Below, in pieces: positions 16,512 to 25,056 of a stretch of DNA of 64,000 bases (its first letter is position 1; the number at the start of each line of letters is the position of its first letter). The stretch lies in assembly GCA_903900155.1 (NCBI GenBank), contig CAIUMD010000114.1:89933-153932 (forward strand). The letters are read 5' to 3'. Made by a program: the position numbers and the translations under genes. The DNA comes from an uncultured Caulobacterales bacterium (GTDB lineage: Bacteria > Pseudomonadota > Alphaproteobacteria > Caulobacterales > Caulobacteraceae). Under the pieces are notes generated by a model, which made no database searches, was not told where the DNA came from, and saw only the letters and a list, made by a program, of their open reading frames with translations.

Positions 16512-17588
16512 ATGATCCGCGATATGTTCGATCGACCCGCGCAACACAAGGATTTCGGCGTCTTCCTGCCGGTGGCCAACGGCGGATGGATCGTGTCCAG
16601 GACCACGCCCCAGCTGGACGGGCTGTATGCCCAGAACCGGGCCGCCGCGATCACGGCCGACGAGGTCGGCATGGATTTCGTGATGTCGATGGGCAAGTTC
16701 CGGGGCTTTGGCGGCGAGACCGACCATTGGGGGACCTCACTCGAGTCGGTGACCCTGATGGCCGCCATCGCCGAGGCGACCCAGCGCGTGCGCATCTGGG
16801 CCACGGTGCATCCGCTGCTGCAGAACCCGGCGGTGGCCGCCAAGCTAATTTCCACTATCGACCATATCAGCGGCGGTCGGGCCGGCCTGAACATCGTCGC
16901 GGGGGCCTACAAGGCCGAGTTCGACCAGATGAGCGCCTGGGACGATTCGCTGTCTCATGACGACCGCTACGCCCTGGCCGAGGAATGGACGACCATCGTC
17001 AAGCGCTTGTGGACCGAGGACAGCGTCGACTTCGCGGGCAAGTACTTCACGATGAAGGACTGCCAGTCCAAGCCCAAGCCCTTGTCGGCGCCGCGTCCCG
17101 AGTTGATCTGCGCGGGCATGTCCGACCGCGGTTTCCAGTTCTCGGTGCGCGAGGCCGACGCCTGTTTCATCGGCGGTCGCTCCCGGGAAGAGCACCGCGA
17201 GGCCTCGCGCCGGGCCAAGGCCCTGGCCGCAGAGCTGGGCAAGACCGTCCGCACCTACGCCATGTGCACCATCATCCACGCCGAGAGCGATGCGGGCGCC
17301 GAGGCCCTGGTCCGGCGCTATGCCGAGGGCGCGGACATGGGCGCGATCGTGGCCATGCTGGCCAGCTGGGGCGCGCCGCCCGAGCGCCTGGACGCGGTGG
17401 CCCGGAAGCAGGGCGCGTTCATGACCCAGACCATGATCGGCTCGCCCGCCACCTGCCGCGAGCAGGTCGAGGCCTTTATGACCGAGTGCGAACTGGACGG
17501 ATTGATGCTGATCTTCCCCGACTATGTGGAGGGCCTGTCGATGTTCGGCTCCGAGATCTTGCCGCAGCTGCGTTCGGTGTTCTCGTGA
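16512..17588 (+). CDS. rutA: RutA-like flavin-dependent monooxygenase (LLM class)
   Basis: The 358-residue protein is a luciferase-like flavin monooxygenase that resembles RutA, the enzyme that opens the uracil ring between N3 and C4. Shared blocks include HKDFGVFLPV near the start, the GKFRGFGG loop around residue 60, STIDHISGGR in the core and CAGMSDRG further on. The start may be the ATG at 16512 or the one at 16524; neither has a strong ribosome binding site. It is translationally coupled to a RutB-like amidohydrolase. rutC, rutD, rutE, rutF and a uracil permease are not in the window, so another heterocycle may be the substrate. Confidence 0.8.
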   Translation: MIRDMFDRPAQHKDFGVFLPVANGGWIVSRTTPQLDGLYAQNRAAAITADEVGMDFVMSMGKFRGFGGETDHWGTSLESVTLMAAIAEATQRVRIWATVHPLLQNPAVAAKLISTIDHISGGRAGLNIVAGAYKAEFDQMSAWDDSLSHDDRYALAEEWTTIVKRLWTEDSVDFAGKYFTMKDCQSKPKPLSAPRPELICAGMSDRGFQFSVREADACFIGGRSREEHREASRRAKALAAELGKTVRTYAMCTIIHAESDAGAEALVRRYAEGADMGAIVAMLASWGAPPERLDAVARKQGAFMTQTMIGSPATCREQVEAFMTECELDGLMLIFPDYVEGLSMFGSEILPQLRSVFS

Positions 17589-18208
17589 ACCTCGAGCACT
17601 GGATCGCGCCGGACCGCACGGCGCTGGTGATCGTCGACATGCAGGTCGATTTCGCCTCGCCCGAAGGGCTGACGGGCCAATGGGGACTGGATCTCTCGAC
17701 CGTGCCGGCGGCCCTCGCGGCGGCCGAGCGCCTGGCGGCTTGCGCCAGGGCGGCGGGCGCGCCGGTGGTGTTTGTGGGCCTGTTCACGACGCCGGAAACC
17801 GACTCCGACGCCTGGGGCGAGCGGATGCGCCGGCTCGGCAACGACCCGGAGGCCAGCCCGGCGCTGTGCCGCGTCGGCGCGCCAGGCAGTGACTTCGTCG
17901 GCCCCCAGCCCGCGCCGGGCGAGCTGGTCTTCCGCAAGACGCGCTACAGCCCGTTCTGGGACACCGATATCGACGCGCAGCTGAATGCGCTGGACGTCGA
18001 TACGCTGGTCATCGCCGGCCTGACGACCGAGTGCTGCGTCGCCGACACCGCCAAGGACGCCTTCAACCGCGACTACCACGTGTTCGTCGCCGCCGACGCC
18101 TGCGCGGCCTATGAGCCGGACCTGCATGCAGGCGCGCTGAAGATGCTGGAGCTGAACACCGCGATCCTGACGGATACGGCCAGCATAGCCGCCGTCTGGG
18201 GCGCCTGA
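17585..18208 (+). CDS. rutB: RutB-like isochorismatase-family amidohydrolase
   Basis: The 207-residue cysteine hydrolase has the catalytic triad of the family: Asp in VIVDMQVDF near residue 18, a Lys in FRKTRYSPF and the nucleophilic Cys in GLTTECCVADTAKDAF. RutB hydrolyses the ureidoacrylate product of RutA. The start is a GTG at 17585 that overlaps the RutA-like stop (GTGA), so the two proteins are made together. N-carbamoyl amide hydrolases and nicotinamidases are related families that cannot be ruled out. Confidence 0.78.
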   Translation: MNLEHWIAPDRTALVIVDMQVDFASPEGLTGQWGLDLSTVPAALAAAERLAACARAAGAPVVFVGLFTTPETDSDAWGERMRRLGNDPEASPALCRVGAPGSDFVGPQPAPGELVFRKTRYSPFWDTDIDAQLNALDVDTLVIAGLTTECCVADTAKDAFNRDYHVFVAADACAAYEPDLHAGALKMLELNTAILTDTASIAAVWGA

Positions 18209-18235
18209 TGGCGAAGCGGTGCGGGCCTCTTCGGT

Positions 18236-19609
18236 CTACCCGGACAACCCATTCGGGGCGTAACCGCGCATCGGCTCCATGGCCGCGCGGATGTCGTCCT
18301 CCAGCATCCACAGGCGATCCTGGCCCCAGTGGGCGGGCTGGCCGCTGACCCGGAAGCTGGGCGCGCCCCACAGGCCCGCATCCAGCAGGGCGGCGCGGTT
18401 AGTCTCGACCCTGTCGCGCCAGCTCTCGTCGGCGAGGGCGGCGGACACTTGCGCGTCGGTCAGGCCCGCACGGCGGGCGACGGCGTGGAGACCGGCGTCC
18501 TCGGCCAGGGCGATCCCATCGGCGAAGGCGGCCTTCAGGCCCAGTTCCGCAAAGTCCTCGCCCAGGCCCAGCGGAATCGCGTGATGCAGCACCGCCAGGG
18601 CGCGTTCGGCGCCCGCGCCGACCGGATCGACGATCTTGCCGAACCGCAGTCCCAGGCGCTCGGCCTCGCGCTTGCAGTCGAGGGCGATGTAGAGCGTCTT
18701 CACGCGCGGCACGGCCAGGCCCCGCATGACCATCGGCAGGATGGGGCGCAGCTCCAGCTTGGCGCCATAGGCCTGCGCCAGTTGCCGGATGCGCGGCAGC
18801 ACCAGCCAGGAATAGGGACTGCGGAACGAGAACCACAGCTCGATCGTGGGCGCGGCCAGGCCCAGGGGCGGGCTCGGCGTGGGCTCCAGCGCCGGGGCCA
18901 GCGGCGGCGCGGCGGCTTCGCGGTCAAGGCCGCGGTCGGCCAGCCGGCGCTCCAGCCAGCCCAGGCGATCGACGCCCCAGAACCACTCGTCCTCGAAGTG
19001 GAACATGCCGCCCAGATAGTGGCCCAGCCGCACGCGCTGCATCTGGCCGGCGATCAGGATGTCGTCGACCTGGCGCGGGTCCTGGCCGCTGGCCCAGGCG
19101 GCCATGCCGGCCAGGGTGCGGGCGTCGCCGGACCACAAAGCCGCGCCGGCGGCCGAGGCGACCTCCTCGAAGCGGCCGCGCTCCAGGGCGTCGGCCAGCA
19201 CGACCTCCAGCCGGCGCACGGCTTCTGGGTCGGGCAGGGCGGCCTTGGCCGGGAAACCCAGGCCCCGGGCGCAGGCCAGGCGGGCGGCGTCGCGCAGGCC
19301 GTAGTCGCGCAGGCGCTCGCGATCCGGCGCGGCCGAGTCCTGGGGCGGCGGGACCAGCCAGGCAGCGATCTCGACGTCGTAGCGCGCCCGCAGGCGCGGC
19401 AGCATCTGCGCCGCCAGGTGCGAATAGGGGTCGTCGGCCTGGTGGAAATAGCGGACGGTCGGCTTTTCGCCGCGCAGCTTGGCCCGCATGGCGGCCAGGT
19501 CGCGGGCCAGCTTGCGTCGGGCGGGACTGGTCAGGGCGGCGGTTACGCCGCGCATGAGAACGGTGCGCAGGGACAAGGGGCGGGCCTCCAAGTGTCGGGT
19601 GGATGACAT
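18236..19609 (-). CDS. Two-domain DsbA / 2-hydroxychromene-2-carboxylate isomerase-like protein
   Basis: The 457-residue protein appears to be a tandem of two thioredoxin-fold DsbA-like domains. The C-terminal domain (about 255-450) matches the 2-hydroxychromene-2-carboxylate isomerase/GST-kappa group: it has SFRSPYSWL near its start, the conserved helical insertion and a GAPSFRVSG loop before the last helix. The N-terminal domain (about 50-240) is related but diverged: the corresponding stretch reads FHQADDPYSHLA. No CxxC motif is present, so it is not a disulfide oxidoreductase. It is divergent from the sulfatase gene across about 56 bp. A glutathione-dependent isomerisation or transfer is plausible. 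Confidence 0.75.
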   Translation of the reverse strand: MSSTRHLEARPLSLRTVLMRGVTAALTSPARRKLARDLAAMRAKLRGEKPTVRYFHQADDPYSHLAAQMLPRLRARYDVEIAAWLVPPPQDSAAPDRERLRDYGLRDAARLACARGLGFPAKAALPDPEAVRRLEVVLADALERGRFEEVASAAGAALWSGDARTLAGMAAWASGQDPRQVDDILIAGQMQRVRLGHYLGGMFHFEDEWFWGVDRLGWLERRLADRGLDREAAAPPLAPALEPTPSPPLGLAAPTIELWFSFRSPYSWLVLPRIRQLAQAYGAKLELRPILPMVMRGLAVPRVKTLYIALDCKREAERLGLRFGKIVDPVGAGAERALAVLHHAIPLGLGEDFAELGLKAAFADGIALAEDAGLHAVARRAGLTDAQVSAALADESWRDRVETNRAALLDAGLWGAPSFRVSGQPAHWGQDRLWMLEDDIRAAMEPMRGYAPNGLSG

Positions 19610-19641
19610 CTAGCGGCACGATGAATGTCAATATATGCTCT
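19604..19641. promoter_or_regulatory. Divergent promoter with imperfect inverted repeat (DsbA-like / sulfatase)
   Basis: A minus-strand TTGACA lies at 19626-19631 and outer arms TGACAT and ATGTCA enclose 15 bases. The block TGTCAATAT is shared with the other divergent promoter of this region at 23.83 kb, which suggests a common regulator, although part of the match is simply a -35 element. Confidence 0.35.
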
Positions 19642-19665
19642 GACTCAAGACGAGGGAGGCGGGTG

Positions 19666-21318
19666 ATGAAGGCCTGGAAGGGGCTGCTGGCGGCGGTCGG
19701 GACGCTGGCGGTCGTCGGCGGCCTGGCCTGGTGGTTCCGCTTCGACCTGATCATCCTGATCGCCAAGTCGCGGCAGCCCAAGATCGAGGCCAACCAGCCG
19801 GTGACCTGGGTCCAGGGACCGGCCGCGCCGCCCGAGGGGCAGCGGCCGCCGAACGTGGTGTTCATCCTGGCCGACGACCTGGGCTACAACGACATCACCC
19901 TGAACGGCGGCGGCGTCGCCGGTGGGGCCGTGCCGACCCCGGCCATCGACTCGATCGCCCACCAGGGCGTGACCTTCGCCAACGGCTACAGCGGCAACGC
20001 CACCTGCGCCCCGTCGCGGGCCGCGATCATGACCGGCCGCTACGCCACCCGCTTCGGCTTCGAGTTCACGCCGACGCCGGTGGCCTTCTCGCGCGTGGTC
20101 GGCGGCCATGCGGGCGACCCGCTGCACCCCTCGCACTTCAACAAGGACGAGGTGAAGAACACGCCCAAGGACGACAGCACCGAGGCCGTGCCGTCGACCG
20201 AGATCACCATCGCCGAGGCTCTGAAGACCCGCGGCTACCACACCATCCACCTGGGCAAGTGGCACCTGGGCGGGGTCAAGGGCTCGCGGCCCGAGGACCA
20301 GGGCTTTGACGAGAGCCTGGGCTTCATGGCCGGCGCCTCGCTGTTCGCGCCGGTCGGCGACAAGTCGGTCGAGGAGTCGCGCCAGGACTGGGATCCGATC
20401 GACAAGTTCCTGTGGGGCGCCCTGCCGTTCGCCGTGCAATACAACGGCGGCAAGATGTTCCACCCGTCGACCTACATGACCGACTACCTGACGGACGAGG
20501 CGGTCAAGGCGATCGACGCCAACAGGAACCGGCCGTTCTTCCTGTATCTGGCCTACAACGCCGTCCACACGCCGCTGCAGGCGCCCAAGGCCGACTATGA
20601 TGCGCTGAGCCGGATCAAGGACCACCGGATGCGGGTCTATGCCGCCATGGTCCGCAATCTGGACCGCAATATCGGCCGGGTGTTGCAGGCGCTCAAGGAC
20701 AAGGGCCTGGACGACAATACCCTGGTGATCTTCACCTCCGACAACGGCGGCGCGAACTATATCGGCCTGCCCGACATCAACCGGCCGTATCGCGGCTGGA
20801 AGGCGACCTTCTTCGAGGGCGGCATCCACGTGCCGTTCCTGCTGCGCTGGCCGGGCCAGCTGCCGGCGGGCGCGGTCTATCGCAGCCCCGTGGGTCACGT
20901 AGACATCTTCGCCACCGCCGCCGGCGCGGCCGGCGCGACCCCGCCCAAGGACCGGGTGATGGACGGCGTCGACCTTGTCCCGTTCGTGAAGGGCCAGGCC
21001 GGCGGCGATCCGCACAAGGCGATGTACTGGCGCTCGGGCCGCTACAAGACCGTGCTGGCCGGCGGCTGGAAGCTGCAGGTGGCGCAGGAGCCGAACCGGA
21101 CCTGGCTGTTCGACCTGTCGACCGACCCCACCGAGCGCCAGGATCTCAGCAAGGCCCGCCCCGACAAGCTGCGCGAGCTGCAGGCGACCTTGGCCCAGCT
21201 GGACGGCCAGATGGTCAAGCCGGCCTGGCCCTCGCTGATCTCGGGCGCCTTCTATATCGACCATCCGGGCGGCCAGAAGCCCAAGCCCGGTGACGAGTAC
21301 GTCTATTGGGACAACTGA
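19666..21318 (+). CDS. Type I sulfatase (arylsulfatase family), membrane-anchored
   Basis: The 550-residue protein starts with an uncleaved-looking membrane segment (about residues 6-33) followed by an alkaline-phosphatase-fold sulfatase domain. Metal-binding ADDLGYND is at 69-76 and the formylglycine signature C-A-P-S-R is at residues 114-118, so Cys114 must be oxidised to formylglycine for activity. HLGKWHLGG supplies further active-site residues and TSDNGG is the second metal site. The start ATG at 19666 has the ribosome binding site GGGAGG 7 bases upstream. The gene for a formylglycine-generating enzyme follows with a 13-base overlap. The sulfate ester substrate is not predictable. Confidence 0.9.
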   Translation: MKAWKGLLAAVGTLAVVGGLAWWFRFDLIILIAKSRQPKIEANQPVTWVQGPAAPPEGQRPPNVVFILADDLGYNDITLNGGGVAGGAVPTPAIDSIAHQGVTFANGYSGNATCAPSRAAIMTGRYATRFGFEFTPTPVAFSRVVGGHAGDPLHPSHFNKDEVKNTPKDDSTEAVPSTEITIAEALKTRGYHTIHLGKWHLGGVKGSRPEDQGFDESLGFMAGASLFAPVGDKSVEESRQDWDPIDKFLWGALPFAVQYNGGKMFHPSTYMTDYLTDEAVKAIDANRNRPFFLYLAYNAVHTPLQAPKADYDALSRIKDHRMRVYAAMVRNLDRNIGRVLQALKDKGLDDNTLVIFTSDNGGANYIGLPDINRPYRGWKATFFEGGIHVPFLLRWPGQLPAGAVYRSPVGHVDIFATAAGAAGATPPKDRVMDGVDLVPFVKGQAGGDPHKAMYWRSGRYKTVLAGGWKLQVAQEPNRTWLFDLSTDPTERQDLSKARPDKLRELQATLAQLDGQMVKPAWPSLISGAFYIDHPGGQKPKPGDEYVYWDN

Positions 21319-22313
21319 GGGCGCTTGCGGTTCTGGGCGTCCTGGCGCTGACGGCGTGCAAACCGGCCCCCAAGGCTTGCCTGGCCGATCTGCCGGTCGC
21401 CGATCCGGCCCACCGCACGGCGGGGATGGTCCGGCTGGCCGGGGGCGAGTTCCTGATGGGCGCGGCGTCGCTGCGGCCCGAAGAGGGGCCGCCGCAGGCG
21501 GTGAAGGTCGCGCCGTTCCGGATCGACCGCACCGAGGTCACCAATGCCGCCTTCGCGCGGTTCGTCGAGGCCACGGGCTACCGCACCGTGGCCGAGCGGC
21601 CGCTCGATCCCGCGCGCTACGCCCAGCTGACGGCGGCGCAGCGGCGTCCGGCCTCGCTTGTCTTCGTGGGGGCGAAGGCGGCGAGGTCGGACGATCCCTC
21701 GGCCTGGTGGCAGGTCGTCCCCGGCGCGGACTGGCGTCATCCGACCGGGCCGGGCTCCAACATCCGGGGCAGGGACGCCTGGCCGGTGGTCCACATCGCC
21801 TGGGAGGACGCCATGGCCTATGCCCGTTGGCTGGGCCGCGACCTGCCGACCGAGGCCGAATGGGAGTACGCCGCGCGCGGCGGCCTGGTTGGCAAGCGCT
21901 ACGTCTGGGGCGACCAGCCTCAGGACGCCCAGCACCCGAAAGCCAATACCTGGCAGGGTCCGTTCCCCGCGCAGGATCTTGGGAACGATGGCTATAAGGC
22001 CAGTCCCGCGCCGGTCGGCTGCTATCCGCCCAACGGCTATGGCCTGGTCGACATGGCCGGCAATGTCTGGGAGTGGACCAAGGACTGGTTCCGGCCGGGC
22101 CTGGAGCCCGCCGAGGTGGTCGAGACCGGTGGTCCGTCGCAGGCGCGGGCGCTGGACCCTGACGAGCCCAATACGCCCAAGCACGTGGTCAAGGGCGGCT
22201 CGTTCCTGTGCGCCGACGACTTCTGCTTCCGCTACCGCCCAGCCGCGCGCACGCCGGGGCCGCCCGACAGCGGGGCCTCGCACGTCGGCTTCCGCACGGT
22301 GCTGCGGGACTAG
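21306..22313 (+). CDS. Formylglycine-generating enzyme (SUMF1 family), putative lipoprotein
   Basis: The 335-residue protein has the FGE-sulfatase fold with MVRLAGGEFLMGA, DRTEVTNAAFARFV, RDLPTEAEWEYAARGG and NVWEWTKDWF. Near the C-terminus GGSFLCADDFCFRYR keeps both active-site cysteines of true formylglycine-generating enzymes (C-x4-C), unlike EgtB or generic FGE-like proteins. The N-terminus VLGVLALTAC looks like a lipoprotein signal with a cysteine lipobox. The start is a TTG at 21306 overlapping the sulfatase stop; no better start exists in frame. Its substrate is very likely the adjacent sulfatase. If the lipobox is real, modification would happen after export, which would be unusual. 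Confidence 0.9.
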   Translation: MGQLRALAVLGVLALTACKPAPKACLADLPVADPAHRTAGMVRLAGGEFLMGAASLRPEEGPPQAVKVAPFRIDRTEVTNAAFARFVEATGYRTVAERPLDPARYAQLTAAQRRPASLVFVGAKAARSDDPSAWWQVVPGADWRHPTGPGSNIRGRDAWPVVHIAWEDAMAYARWLGRDLPTEAEWEYAARGGLVGKRYVWGDQPQDAQHPKANTWQGPFPAQDLGNDGYKASPAPVGCYPPNGYGLVDMAGNVWEWTKDWFRPGLEPAEVVETGGPSQARALDPDEPNTPKHVVKGGSFLCADDFCFRYRPAARTPGPPDSGASHVGFRTVLRD

Positions 22314-22316
22314 GGA

Positions 22317-22796
22317 CTAGTTCAGCGCGCCCGCCAGCTCCGGCTTCCACATCCGGTCGTCATTGTGCAGGTCGCGCGGCTCGAAGCCCTGCGCCGGACG
22401 GGTGCGGATGTTCAGCTGACCGGCCAGGCCCGCCTTGCGATGGTGCTCGATGGCGTGCATCTCGGGCGAGACGGCCATGGCCTGGAAGGCGGCCAGCGAG
22501 GGGTACTCGGCCAGGGCGACGGCGTCCCACAGGTCGTCGACCTCGCCCAGCAGCAAACCGGTGACCGCGCCGCTGTAGCGGATTCGCCCGCCCAGGGCCT
22601 CGATCAGCCCGGTGACGACCGCGCCGTAGCGGGCGTAGGCGTCACGCCCCGAGAGGTCGGCGTCGGAGCCGTCCTCGTACTCGGCCTTTTCCTTGAACTT
22701 CAACAGGTTGACCATCACGAACGGACCGTCATCCGGCGCGCCGAAGAAGTCTTCGAACTGGTCGGAGGACGGGAAGACGGCGTTGACAACCTTCAT
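22317..22796 (-). CDS. DUF1330 domain-containing protein
   Basis: The 159-residue protein contains a dimeric alpha/beta-barrel (ferredoxin-like) DUF1330 domain: FVMVNLLKFK near residue 30, a central RIRYSGAVTGLLLGE and ALAEYPSLAAFQAMAVSPEM. Members bind small molecules but have no established reaction. The ATG at 22796 is used. It converges on the FGE gene with a 3-bp gap and sits among sulfatase and dehalogenase genes. Confidence 0.85.
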   Translation of the reverse strand: MKVVNAVFPSSDQFEDFFGAPDDGPFVMVNLLKFKEKAEYEDGSDADLSGRDAYARYGAVVTGLIEALGGRIRYSGAVTGLLLGEVDDLWDAVALAEYPSLAAFQAMAVSPEMHAIEHHRKAGLAGQLNIRTRPAQGFEPRDLHNDDRMWKPELAGALN

Positions 22797-22867
22797 TCAG
22801 CGGGCTCCGCGAACGCTCTGGGTCGCACGGTGAGCGGCGCGACCCCAAAACGGGGTATACGGTGAAG

Positions 22868-23800
22868 TCAGAGGGTTTCCAGCGCATCCGAACTGGAAAC
22901 GGGTACTGACCCCGCCAAGGCGTCCAGCAGAGCGGCGATTTCGCCGGGACTATCCTCCTGGATGAAGTGCGCGCCCTTCAATGTCGTGTGGGCGACATTT
23001 TTTGCCCCCGGCACGCGGGTCTGGAACACGGTCTCCCCGCCGCGCGTGATCGGGTCGGCGTCGCTGAAGGCGGTGACGAACGGTTTGTCGAAGCGCTCCA
23101 GCACCTGCCACGCGGCCTTGTTTTCGGCCACCGAGGCGTGTTCGGGCGTGATCGGCGCCAGGGCGGGGAAAATCCGCGCGCCTTCCTTGTAGGTCTCGTC
23201 GGGGAAAGGGGCGTCGTAGGCGGCGCGCTCGGCGTCCGTCAGCTCGCGCGCCGTTCCGCCGTTCAGGATGAAGCCGATCGGAAGCTCAGGAACGTTCTGG
23301 CTGAAGTTCAGCCAGGCCTCGAAACCCTCGCTCTTGCCTGCGCCGATCGGCAGGCCGGTGTTGGAGACGACCACGGCGGCGAACCGCTCGGGGAAGGCCG
23401 CCACCAGCCGCAGGCCGATCAGCCCGCCCCAGTCCTGACAGAACAGGACGATGTCGGTCAGTTCGTTGCGGACCAGCCAGTCGCTCATCCACTCGACGTG
23501 CCGCTCGTAGGTGTAGTCGGTGCGGGCGGCCGGTTTGTCGGAGCGGCCAAAGCCCACCAGGTCCGGCGCGATCGCCCGGCGGCCGCGCTTGGTCAGGTCG
23601 GCGATGACGTGGCGGTAGAGATAGGCCCACGAGGGCTCGCCATGCATCAGCAGGATGGGACGCTGGTCCTTGGGACCTTCGTCGACATGGTGGATGCGCA
23701 GCGCCGTGCCGTCGGCGTCGAACACCGGGGTGTAGCGCGGCGCATGGGGCCAGTCGGCCAGGTTCTCAAACCGGTCGTCCAGCGTCCGCAACACGTCCAT
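22868..23800 (-). CDS. Haloalkane dehalogenase (alpha/beta hydrolase)
   Basis: The 310-residue alpha/beta hydrolase matches the haloalkane dehalogenase family. The oxyanion-hole and halide-binding motif [10 protein letters not shown] is near residue 55, the nucleophile elbow reads CQDWGG (Asp followed by the halide-stabilising Trp), and the catalytic His is in [10 protein letters not shown] near the end. The start ATG at 23800 is preceded by GAGGGAA; an upstream start at 23821 would add seven residues. The gene is divergent from the metallo-beta-lactamase-fold gene across a palindrome-bearing promoter. Cleaving carbon-halogen bonds is the family reaction; the natural substrate is unknown. Confidence 0.88.
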   Translation of the reverse strand: MDVLRTLDDRFENLADWPHAPRYTPVFDADGTALRIHHVDEGPKDQRPILLMHGEPSWAYLYRHVIADLTKRGRRAIAPDLVGFGRSDKPAARTDYTYERHVEWMSDWLVRNELTDIVLFCQDWGGLIGLRLVAAFPERFAAVVVSNTGLPIGAGKSEGFEAWLNFSQNVPELPIGFILNGGTARELTDAERAAYDAPFPDETYKEGARIFPALAPITPEHASVAENKAAWQVLERFDKPFVTAFSDADPITRGGETVFQTRVPGAKNVAHTTLKGAHFIQEDSPGEIAALLDALAGSVPVSSSDALETL

Positions 23801-23834
23801 GGCGTTCCCTCGCATCCGCATGTCGGATTCATAT

Positions 23835-23851
23835 TGACACTATGAGTGTCA
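23835..23851. promoter_or_regulatory. Perfect 17-bp palindrome in divergent promoter (operator candidate)
   Basis: TGACACT-ATG-AGTGTCA has perfect 7-bp arms around a 3-base centre and lies between the divergent dehalogenase and metallo-beta-lactamase-fold genes, overlapping a TTGACA at 23834-23839. Size and symmetry fit a TetR dimer site. The TetR gene at 25057 is the obvious candidate. Confidence 0.6.
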
Positions 23852-23901
23852 TTATGTGGTCATTCGGTCAAGGCTCGCGATGAAGACGAGGGGAGGCGAA
23901 C

Positions 23902-24999
23902 ATGCGCAAGGTCTGGATCGGTCTTGGCGTTGTCGGTGTCTTTGCGGCGCTGGTCGCAGGCGGCGGCTGGCTAATGCGCGGTCGCCTGGCCGAGGCGGGG
24001 ATGAGCAAGGTCTATCGGCAGATCATGGCCGAGGACCCGATCGCCGCGCTGCCGGACGGGCTGCATGTCGGCCTGTGTGGTTCGGGCTCGCCCATGGCCG
24101 ACCCGACGCGCAGCGGCCCTTGCGTGGCGGTGGTGGCGGGCAGGGACCTGTTCGTCGTCGACTCCGGGCCGGGCTCGACCCGCAACCTGCTGCTGATGAA
24201 CCTGCCGCCGCCGCGCGTCTCGGACGTCTTCCTGACCCACTACCACTCCGACCACATCGGCGACCTGGGCGAGCTGATGCTGCAGCGCTGGGCGGCCGGG
24301 GCGGCGAAGGCCCCGCTGCCGATCCACGGCCCGCCAGGGCTGGGGCCGGTGGTGGACGGCCTACAGGAGGCCTATGGCCCCGATCGTGGCTATCGCATCG
24401 CCCACCACGGCGAGGCCGTCGCGCCGCCGTCCGGCTTCGGCGGGGCGTCGCATGCCTTCACCGCCGACCCGAACGCGCCCGACGTACTGGTGCTGGAGAA
24501 GCCGAACCTGAAGGTCTGGGCCTTTCCCGTCTCGCACTATCCGGTTCAGGGGGCTGTCGGCTACCGCTTCGAATACAAGGGCCGCAGCGTCGTGATCAGC
24601 GGCGACACCGGGCCGTCCGAACGCCTGGTTCGAGCGTCCAAGGGCGCCGACCTGCTGCTGCACGAGGGCCTGGCGCCGAACCTGGTGGCCGACCAGCGCG
24701 CGGCGGCCCTGGCGGCGGGGCGCGAGAACTATGCCCGCATCTTCCACGATATCCTCAGCTACCACACCCCGCCCGAGGTGGCCGCGCGCGAGGCCAAGGA
24801 GGCTGGCGTCAAGGCGCTGATGTTCTACCACATCATCCCGCCGCTGCCGGTCAAGGCGCTGGAGGGACCGTTCCTGGGGCGCTCGCGGGCCATCTTCGGC
24901 GGGCCGCTGAAGGTCGGTCACGACGGCGACTTCGCCTCCCTGCCGGCGGGCGGCCGGGACATCCTATGGTCGAACCGGCTGAACCTTCTTCCGTTTTAA
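23902..24999 (+). CDS. Membrane-anchored metallo-beta-lactamase-fold hydrolase
   Basis: The 365-residue protein has an N-terminal membrane segment (about residues 5-25) and an RNase Z/arylsulfatase-like metallo-beta-lactamase fold. The zinc motif reads THYHSDHIGDL (H-x-H-x-D-H), with further ligands in PVSHYPV, SGDTG and the late MFYHIIP. The ATG at 23902 has GGGGAGG 6 bases upstream. The downstream TetR start is only 57 bp away, suggesting an operon. Family members outside RNase Z hydrolyse esters such as aryl sulfates or phosphodiesters, which would fit the nearby sulfatase. Confidence 0.85.
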   Translation: MRKVWIGLGVVGVFAALVAGGGWLMRGRLAEAGMSKVYRQIMAEDPIAALPDGLHVGLCGSGSPMADPTRSGPCVAVVAGRDLFVVDSGPGSTRNLLLMNLPPPRVSDVFLTHYHSDHIGDLGELMLQRWAAGAAKAPLPIHGPPGLGPVVDGLQEAYGPDRGYRIAHHGEAVAPPSGFGGASHAFTADPNAPDVLVLEKPNLKVWAFPVSHYPVQGAVGYRFEYKGRSVVISGDTGPSERLVRASKGADLLLHEGLAPNLVADQRAAALAAGRENYARIFHDILSYHTPPEVAAREAKEAGVKALMFYHIIPPLPVKALEGPFLGRSRAIFGGPLKVGHDGDFASLPAGGRDILWSNRLNLLPF

Positions 25000-25056
25000 G
25001 TGGCCGAGCGCGCATGGTCGGTCTACTCAAGCAGAGCAGCAGGGAGAAACCGGATC

